64,000 bases of DNA from Bifidobacterium leontopitheci (GTDB lineage Bacteria > Actinomycetota > Actinomycetes > Actinomycetales > Bifidobacteriaceae), in NCBI RefSeq assembly GCF_009193355.1, contig NZ_WBVT01000008.1, forward strand, positions 35,725 through 99,724, written 5' to 3'. The notes beneath the pieces are model-generated. The model made no database searches and had not been told where the DNA came from. It saw nothing but the letters and a program-made list of their open reading frames with translations. Positions 58,866 to 64,000 of this stretch are shown here, piece by piece. The stretch's first letter is position 1. Every line of letters starts with the position of its first letter. The position numbers and the translations under genes were made by a program.

Positions 58866-59118
58866 CAACACCCTGCCCCCGGGTCTGGGTCTTCATGGGT
58901 GCGCGGTTCGAGCCTGACGAGCGCCTCGACCATGCCGAGACTTCACATGCGGCGGGCCTCGCGGTCTTTCATGACGCCAAGCGTGCTGATTGCCACGAGT
59001 GAACGTTTCGGCAGTCCGTCGAAACGAGTCCCAGCTGCCCGGAGCGTTCCAATGCAGCGCGGGTATCACGTTCAGCCTCCGCCGATGCCAGTATGCGCAC
59101 TGCATCTGCTTGTCCCAA
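58866..59118 (-). pseudogene. DUF4417-like remnant
   Basis: In one frame WDKQMQCAYWHRRRLNVIPA then LHWNAPGSWDSF is seen; the match continues in a shifted frame as FDGLPKRSLVAISTLGVMKD and, after a TGA, SLGMVEALVRLEP. This resembles the DUF4417 pattern (ViPxLhWxxPxSWDxCFDGiPKxSxVaiStxGvxk). At least one frameshift and one stop break it. It is fused directly to the connector fragment, so it arrived by a rearrangement of the prophage. Confidence 0.55.
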
Positions 59119-59119
59119 T

Positions 59120-59573
59120 GAGGTCGCCCGCCGGATTGCTGTAGGAGAGCGATTCGGTGAACCCTCCGGCGGTCTGCGTCGACTGGGTGACGCCGGGCAT
59201 GTCCTCGTTGAGCAGGGCTCGTCGCACCATCTGGCAGCATACGCGTCTGAGCGTGTCCGCTGACGCCTGCCGCCAGCCGGGGCAGGCGTCGGCGGATGAC
59301 GTCGCTCGCGTCGGCGTCGTAGCCCTTCAGGTGGGCCGGCGCCACCTCCATGGGGCCGATGTTCGGGCCGCGCACCGCGGCAGTGGCGAGCTTCTCGTGG
59401 GTGACAGCGCCGTCTGCGAGCATCGCGGTCGTGATGGACCCGTCGGCGGGGGACGCGCCTGCGGCAGGGTCGACGGGGTTGCCGTCGATGTCGAACGCGG
59501 CGACGCGGGCGATCAGCTGGCCGGGGTCGGCCTGGTCGGCGTGGACGAACTGGATCTGCTTGTCGAGCGCCAT
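59120..59573 (-). pseudogene. phage head-fibre-like N-terminus fused to a broken head-tail connector
   Basis: ATG 59573 opens MALDKQIQFVHADQADPGQL, a small capsid-associated protein. At about residue 86 (59316) it changes into connector sequence: ADASDVIRRRLPRLAAGVSG. Then one or two bases are lost and the connector continues in another frame (TLRRVCCQMVRRALLNEDMP, GVTQSTQTAGGFTESLSYSN) to about 59120. So an internal deletion removed the end of the first gene and the start of the next, followed by a frameshift. Confidence 0.65.
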
Positions 59574-59575
59574 GG

Positions 59576-60529
59576 TCACGCCCCCGTGGTGGTCTGCGGG
59601 GTGATGACGTAGGCGGGGAAGCGCTTCGTCTTGTCGGGCTGCACGTCGTTGATCGGGTTGGCGATCTGGAAGCCGACGCGGAACACGACGCGCATGGCCA
59701 CGCAGTCCTGCTGGGCGAGGTTGAGGACGACCTTGCCGTCGTCGTCGGTGATGGGCGCCTGGTCGAGCATCTTGTAGGTGATGTCCTGGCGGATGCCGAT
59801 CACGAAGTTGCTCCAGTCGGCGCCGAGCAGCACCGCCATGGCAGGGTCCCATGCGCCGTTGTCGACCTCGTTGAGGCCGAAGCCGTAGAGCGTGGAGGGG
59901 GCGCCGGCGGCGAGCGAGGGCACGTAGATCGGGCTGCCGTTCGCGTTCCTCAATCCGACCAGCTGCCAGTTGAGGCCCAGCTGGGAGGCGAAGCCGTTCA
60001 TCGCGAACCCCTGTTCGGCGAGCTTCTGGCCCATGGTGGCCACGTCCTTGGCGAGGTCCTTGCCCTGGGCAAGCGTGTTGCCCGCGGCGACGGCCTGCGG
60101 GATGAAGCCGTCCGGGAAGCTGGCGGGCTTGTCCACGCCGAACAGGGTCGCCTGGTCGAGCTTGTAGCCCAATGCGGCGGCCAGGCGCGGCTGCACCTCG
60201 CTCTAGATGGGGATGCCGCTGTCGGCGATCACGGCCTCGGGGATGGGCACGATCGCGGCGAGCTCCTCCGCGGTGATGCTCAGGCCCGCCCACGCCTGCT
60301 TCGTGGTCTGCTTGAGGCCGGTGTCGCCGCCCACCCAGTAGGCAATCGGCTTGGAGTCCAGGACCGGCTGGGTGCGGGTGCGCGTGCTCATGCGGATCTG
60401 ACGCATGCGCGTGAGGGACACGCTCGCCTTGGGCGCGTCCTGGATGATCTGCTCGGCGTATTCGACGGGGATGAGCCCGCCGCCCATGTCGCCGGTGGTG
60501 ATGATGGAGTTCACGTTGGATGCCATCAT
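59576..60529 (-). pseudogene. phage major capsid protein with internal amber codon
   Basis: ATG 60529 (or 60526) after TGAAAGGAACC opens MASNVNSIITTGDMGGGLIP, an HK97-type major capsid protein: KQTTKQAWAGLSITAEELAA and VPIPEAVIADSGIPI are typical. At 60203-60205 a TAG interrupts the frame; the following codons continue in frame with SEVQPRLAAALGYKLDQATL and run 206 residues to the normal end (RFPAYVITPQTTTGA). The stop most probably replaced a TGG (Trp) codon. Total 317 codons. Confidence 0.82.
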
Positions 60530-60567
60530 GGTTCCTTTCAATATGGTCGGTAATGGTGGTGGTGTTG

Positions 60568-61056
60568 TCAGTGGTTGCGGAGGAACTGGTCGCGCAGCCA
60601 GTCGCCGGACGAACCGGCGGCGGCCGGCTGGCTGGCGGCGTTCGGCATGCCGGGCAGTCGGCGTCCCGTCTTCGACGCGACGTACTCGTTGACGGCCTTC
60701 GCGTGCGCCTGCATGGCCTCGAGGCTGTCGCCCACGATCAGCGACGCGGGCAGTTGGGATTCTTCGGCGACCTGCGCACGCCATTCGGCCGTCTGCTTCT
60801 CGGCCTTCAGCGCGTCAAGCTCCTTCTGGAGCCTGGCAGTGCGGGCCTCGGCCTTCTGCGCTTCGGACATCTGCGATTCCTTGAGCTGTTGCAGCTCGTC
60901 GGCGGCCGCCTTGTTGTCCTTCGCGCGTTTCTCCCACTCACGCGAATGGGAGACCGTCTCCCGGTACTTCGCCTCCCAGTCCGTGGACTGCGGTTCGCCG
61001 TGCGGCTCGCCCGCGTCCTGCGGCTGGTCAGCGTTGTTGTTGGCTTCCTCGACCAT
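60568..61056 (-). CDS. phage scaffolding protein
   Basis: A 162-residue, acidic, coiled-coil protein: residues 28-100 (KYRETVSHSREWEKRAKDNK, LKESQMSEAQKAEARTARLQ, LDALKAEKQTAEW) and a Gly/Ala-rich end closing with WLRDQFLRNH. It lies directly before the major capsid gene, the standard place of scaffolding genes. CATAGGAGG precedes the start. Frame intact. Confidence 0.85.
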   Translation of the reverse strand: MVEEANNNADQPQDAGEPHGEPQSTDWEAKYRETVSHSREWEKRAKDNKAAADELQQLKESQMSEAQKAEARTARLQKELDALKAEKQTAEWRAQVAEESQLPASLIVGDSLEAMQAHAKAVNEYVASKTGRRLPGMPNAASQPAAAGSSGDWLRDQFLRNH

Positions 61057-61097
61057 GTGTTCCTCCTATGGATTGCTGATGGGGCCCGTTCCGGGCA

Positions 61098-61123
61098 TGA
61101 AAAAACCACCCGTGCGGGTGGTT
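61098..61123 (-). terminator. intrinsic terminator, minus strand
   Basis: AACCACCCG/CGGGTGGTT (9-bp arms, 61104-61123) is followed on the minus strand by a run of six T. It separates the putative immunity gene from the scaffold gene. Confidence 0.75.
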
Positions 61124-61146
61124 ATCAATGGAAAATATGGTTATGG

Positions 61147-61386
61147 CTAATAGATGTCGTCGGGGTTTAAATCATATGGAGGCGATTGAACTCTTTCGCC
61201 GGATAGCAGTGCGTTGATCGCTTTTCGGCGGAAATCGGGGTCTTCTTCACAGCCTGCGTAGATTTTGATTGTAAGCCCGTATGGGTTGCAAGGGTACCAC
61301 TCTCCGAATCGCTTCATATAGAGTTCTGACAGTTTGTCATTGCTGCATGTTTCGAGATATGTCCGGTCATATTCAAGATTTGCCAT
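61147..61386 (-). CDS. candidate immunity protein of the phage-borne metallopeptidase, 79 aa
   Basis: Starts at 61386 (MANLEYDRTYLETCSNDKLS) with AGGGAGG upstream. The start lies 14 bp inside the original end of the minor head/peptidase frame (61373), so the two were translationally coupled. It is small, acidic and followed by its own terminator, unlike normal head genes. These are the usual marks of an immunity gene, but no family was recognised. Confidence 0.55.
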   Translation of the reverse strand: MANLEYDRTYLETCSNDKLSELYMKRFGEWYPCNPYGLTIKIYAGCEEDPDFRRKAINALLSGERVQSPPYDLNPDDIY

Positions 61387-63004
61387 TGGGTGCCTCCCTA
61401 ATCATGCGATTGAAGATATCAGATGATTCTGGGAAATATCTCCGCAGCAGATCCCAAGCCCTCGGGTTGGTGAGCTGGGTTTCGAGCATCTCGGCGAATG
61501 CTTCTCTGGCTTGCAGGACTCCTTTGGGAGCCTGGGCGAAATACCCGCCGGGGTGACCGGCTTTCCCGTAGTTTTTGTATTAGGTCTCGGCAAGGGACGT
61601 ATTGACGGATTGGAGCGACGCGATCATCATGTCATGGAGGTTGAGGCTGTCGTCTCCTCCGATATCCCAGAACTCCTCGGCAATGGATTCCATCGCTTTC
61701 GAGAAGCGTTCCGGGTAGCTGTCCGCCTCGACCATCTCCACTCTACGGTAAAAGAGCGAAGTCCCCTCGTCGGCAAGTGTCTTGGGGAAGATGCCGCCTC
61801 TGTATGTCACGCAATAGCCGGAGGACCCGTCGCCGAGGAGATCGTCGAGCATGTGCGCGCTTTCGTGGATGAACACCCCATATGGTCCATGTCCTCTGGA
61901 AGGTTTACCGACCGAATCGATGTCAACGAAGATTCCGCCTTCGGTTTTGCTGTAATGGGCACGTCCTCCTTTCCCCAGTGTCGAGCTTTTAATGACGTAT
62001 CGATCTGAATACTGAGCCCATAGTTTCGCGGTTGACTGATGTGCGGAGTTCCTCAGGATGCCGTCCAAGGACTTTGCCGCATCGTCACCGAGCGCCTTCT
62101 TCGCTCTGCCGTCTTTGAAGAGGAAGTCGGGGGTCTCGAGGATCAGGTCCGTGAATTCGTCGGGGTGCAGGTGTCGCATGAGGTAGGTGATGGAGTTGAC
62201 GTTGTTGGGGTCCGCGGGCCCGTACCACGACTTCCTGTGCTTCGGCTCCAGATAGGGCTTGATCTTCAGCAGCCCGTAACGGAGCTCTTCGGGTACGGTG
62301 CCGTCTTCAAGCATGCGGCGCGCCTCCATGTACCGCTTCTCGAAACGGGAGTCGTCGTACCCCTGCACCTTGGGGTTCTTCTTGTCCCAGCTGGGGATGA
62401 CCTCGCAGTCGCAGTCCTTGTGGTACTGGCTCATCGCGCCGGCGGCTTCGGCGCTCGAGTAGACGAAGCCTCGCCCGGCGAGCATGCCGCAGAACGCGCA
62501 CGTCTTCGCGCCCTGCGGCACGCGCGCGTAGCGTGGCTTACGCGGATCCCGGCGCGCGGCCTTCTCGATGACGCCACGACCGCCGGCCTTGACCCATTTG
62601 TCCATGTTCGCGAGCAGGCCCCTGAGCATGGCGTCCGGGTCGGCCGGGCTGCCGTCCTTGCCGTCCCACAGGTGGCCGGCGAGACGTCGTATGGTCTCCC
62701 GCATGGCCTTGTCGTCCGGCTGATAGGTGGTGTCGATGTCGATGGCGTCCTTGAACCATTTGGCGCGCATCTGCTCGTACCATTCGCCGGCGGCCACCGA
62801 GCCGGCGTCGCCGTACTTGGCGGCGATGGCGGGCACGAGGTCGAGCAGCGCGTCACGCATGTCGGCGGGGTCGTCGTACATGTTGTACACGGTCTCGAAC
62901 ACCTTGCGCAGCTCACGCCGCGCCTGCGTCACCGCCGACTGCTGCGCCTTGGCCAGCCTGTCCACGTCCCGCCGGCCCGGAGTCCGGCTGTTGCTGTCCG
63001 CCAT
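61373..63004 (-). pseudogene. phage minor head protein (VG15/MuF-like) with C-terminal metallopeptidase, cut by TAA
   Basis: ATG 63004 after ACAGGAGGCGG opens a 474-residue frame to TAA at 61580-61582. Residues 1-205 are minor head protein: AQQSAVTQARRELRKVFETV, CAFCGMLAGRGFVYSS, YHKDCDCEVIPSWD. Residues 275-450 are a different domain with HESAH (380-384) in YGVFIHESAHMLDDLL, a zinc-peptidase motif. After TAA the same frame continues 68 codons (YGKAGHPGGYFAQAPKGVLQ, then EAFAEMLETQLTNPRAW) to TGA at 61373, overlapping the next gene. EAFAE probably held the third zinc ligand, so the stop should inactivate the enzyme. Confidence 0.7.
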
Positions 63005-63998
63005 CGCCGCCTCCTGTCACCGCCCGGTTCGCGGGCTGCTGCTGCGCGTTCATGTTGACGAGCCTGTCGAGCACGGCCGCCGCGTTCTGCCGGTTCTTGT
63101 CCGACAGCAGTCGGGTGATGTCCGCGTCGGGGAACTGGAGCTTCTCGAGGATGACCCGACTGTTCGCGAGCCATGGGATGGCCTGCACCATCTTCAACAC
63201 CGCGTCGGCGACCGCCGCCTGGCTGGGCCGTTCCGGGTCCCGCCAGTTGACCTTGAGATGCGCGAGCGCCTCGTCGCCCGGATCCGCGCCGTTCAGGACG
63301 GCCATGTCGCGGGCCGCGTTGCACAGCTGGACGCCGAACGCGTCGCACGTGTTGCGCGCCTCGATGACCAGTTCCGTCTCGGAGGCGGCGATCGCCTCGG
63401 CGCTGGATGGGCCGAAGTCGGTCATCACGCCCAACTGGGCCATGGGCACGCCCGTCGCGCCGGAGAACCTGCCGGCCAGGGTCCTGAGCATGTCGGAGTG
63501 GGGCTGCATGGTCATCTGCGCGAACTGGCCGACCGTGGGCAGCTGGCCGTCCTCGTCGCGGCTGATGGCGAGCATCCTCGACAATGCGGCCTGCCAGCCG
63601 GTCAGGGTCTTGCCGTCCACGCCGGCGGGCGGGTCCGCGCCGAGAAGGTAGCGCTGCGGCGATGAGTAGAATTCCGCGCCGACCTCCATGCGCAGCATCG
63701 TGCGCACGGCCGTGTCCGTCAGGCTCATGACCTCCCAGTTGATGCGGGACCAGCCGAACACCTCCATGTCCACGGTGTCGAAGCCACGGCCGAAGCCATG
63801 CGGTTTCGTTTCGGGTAAAAGATGCGTAATCAACGGAAGATGAAAAAAAAGAGAATACAAGTGGAAGTGCCCCGGATAACGCCCGAAGTTTTGCGCACTT
63901 TGGTTCTGGCTTGGGTTGAGAACATGGCCCGTGTCCTGTGTACGATTTTCAGTCGCCAAACATAGAAAACCGCGATTGGAAGCGAGGACACAAGCCAT
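62913..63998 (-). pseudogene. phage portal protein, N-terminally truncated at a junction
   Basis: From about residue 75 (63776) the frame reads SPP1-type portal sequence: VFGWSRINWEVMSLTDTAVR, RMEVGAEFYSSPQRYLLGA, FSGATGVPMAQLGVMTDFG and ADAVLKMVQAIPWL. Portals of this type have about 200 more N-terminal residues; here the preceding 70 codons (up to 63998) are unrelated and AT-rich at the DNA level. The best internal start is ATG 63767 (MEVFGWSRI). The 3' end overlaps the minor head gene by 92 bp. Terminase genes expected next are outside or lost. Confidence 0.7.
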
Positions 63999-64000
63999 GT
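63800..64000. other. AT-rich junction sequence
   Basis: This stretch differs in composition from the phage genes (A-rich run near 63842-63855). On the plus strand, AAGCGAGGACACAAGCC leads to an ATG at 63996-63998, which could open a gene outside the window, for example a transposase. I cannot identify terminal repeats. Confidence 0.3.

Noticed and set aside
61402..61593. Short minus-strand frame MPRPNTKTTGKP as a separate gene
   Set aside because: It lies in another frame over the 68-codon continuation of the metallopeptidase, which has far better protein-like sequence.
63767..63998. The first ~77 codons of the portal frame as genuine portal N-terminus
   Set aside because: Portal-like sequence begins only near 63776; the preceding codons show no portal motif and lie in AT-rich DNA.

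Overview
This 64 kb window looks like a chromosomal segment of a high-GC Gram-positive bacterium, most likely a Bifidobacterium. That is inferred from the overall GC richness, strong AAAGGAGG-type ribosome binding sites, DUF3737, NnrD/NnrE fusion, FetAB and PadR gene types, the bifidobacterial kind of small intergenic hairpin repeat, and many genes whose -10 box sits right at the start codon (leaderless type). No rRNA, tRNA or CRISPR array was seen.

Layout. 0-7 kb: end of an unknown gene, a MalY/PatB beta-C-S lyase coupled to a DUF3737 beta-helix protein, a divergent UvrA-like ABC ATPase without a UvrB-binding domain, and a membrane-anchored coiled-coil protein. 7-13.5 kb: an AAA ATPase, TetR and MerR regulators, then two related PadR regulators around an F420-type NAD(P) reductase with a clear boxed operator region. 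13.5-20.4 kb: MagIII/EndoIII-like glycosylase, FetAB-type transporter, a two-component system (TCS), a DedA protein and an MFS transporter. 20.4-27.3 kb: LysR remnant, DHA2 transporter, a RelB/PIN toxin-antitoxin pair behind a perfect 41-bp palindrome, and two tandem paralogous MFS exporters. The second exporter lies behind a 21-codon Cys-containing leader peptide with competing RNA hairpins. 27.3-44.7 kb: oxidoreductase, acetyltransferase, cupin, a second AAA ATPase, LysR and TetR regulators, an ABC/FtsX exporter, a second TCS, LysR-MFS, HAD phosphatase, NnrD/NnrE and a carboxymuconolactone decarboxylase-like protein.

44.8-51.3 kb is a self-contained module: MacB-like permease, ATPase, peptidoglycan-binding membrane-fusion protein and two lipoproteins on the minus strand, divergent from a response regulator and histidine kinase. 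Two 38-bp direct repeats lie in the divergent promoter region. The module is bracketed by two directly oriented copies of a ~90-bp hairpin element, one of which encodes the tail of the kinase. 51.3-58.7 kb is accessory DNA: DUF1304, a fusion of Zn-ribbon, HicB-like and Vsr-like nuclease domains, YbaK-like and GNAT proteins, a NADAR protein, several unknown small genes, and SDR and HNH fragments.

58.8-64 kb is a decaying prophage read on the minus strand: truncated portal, minor head protein with a C-terminal metallopeptidase domain and an overlapping candidate immunity gene, scaffold, major capsid protein with an amber codon, and a deletion-fused head-fibre/connector running into a DUF4417 remnant. 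The metallopeptidase domain is cut by an in-frame TAA before its probable third zinc ligand.

Translation and motif calls are by eye; family names rest on motif recognition without database searches.
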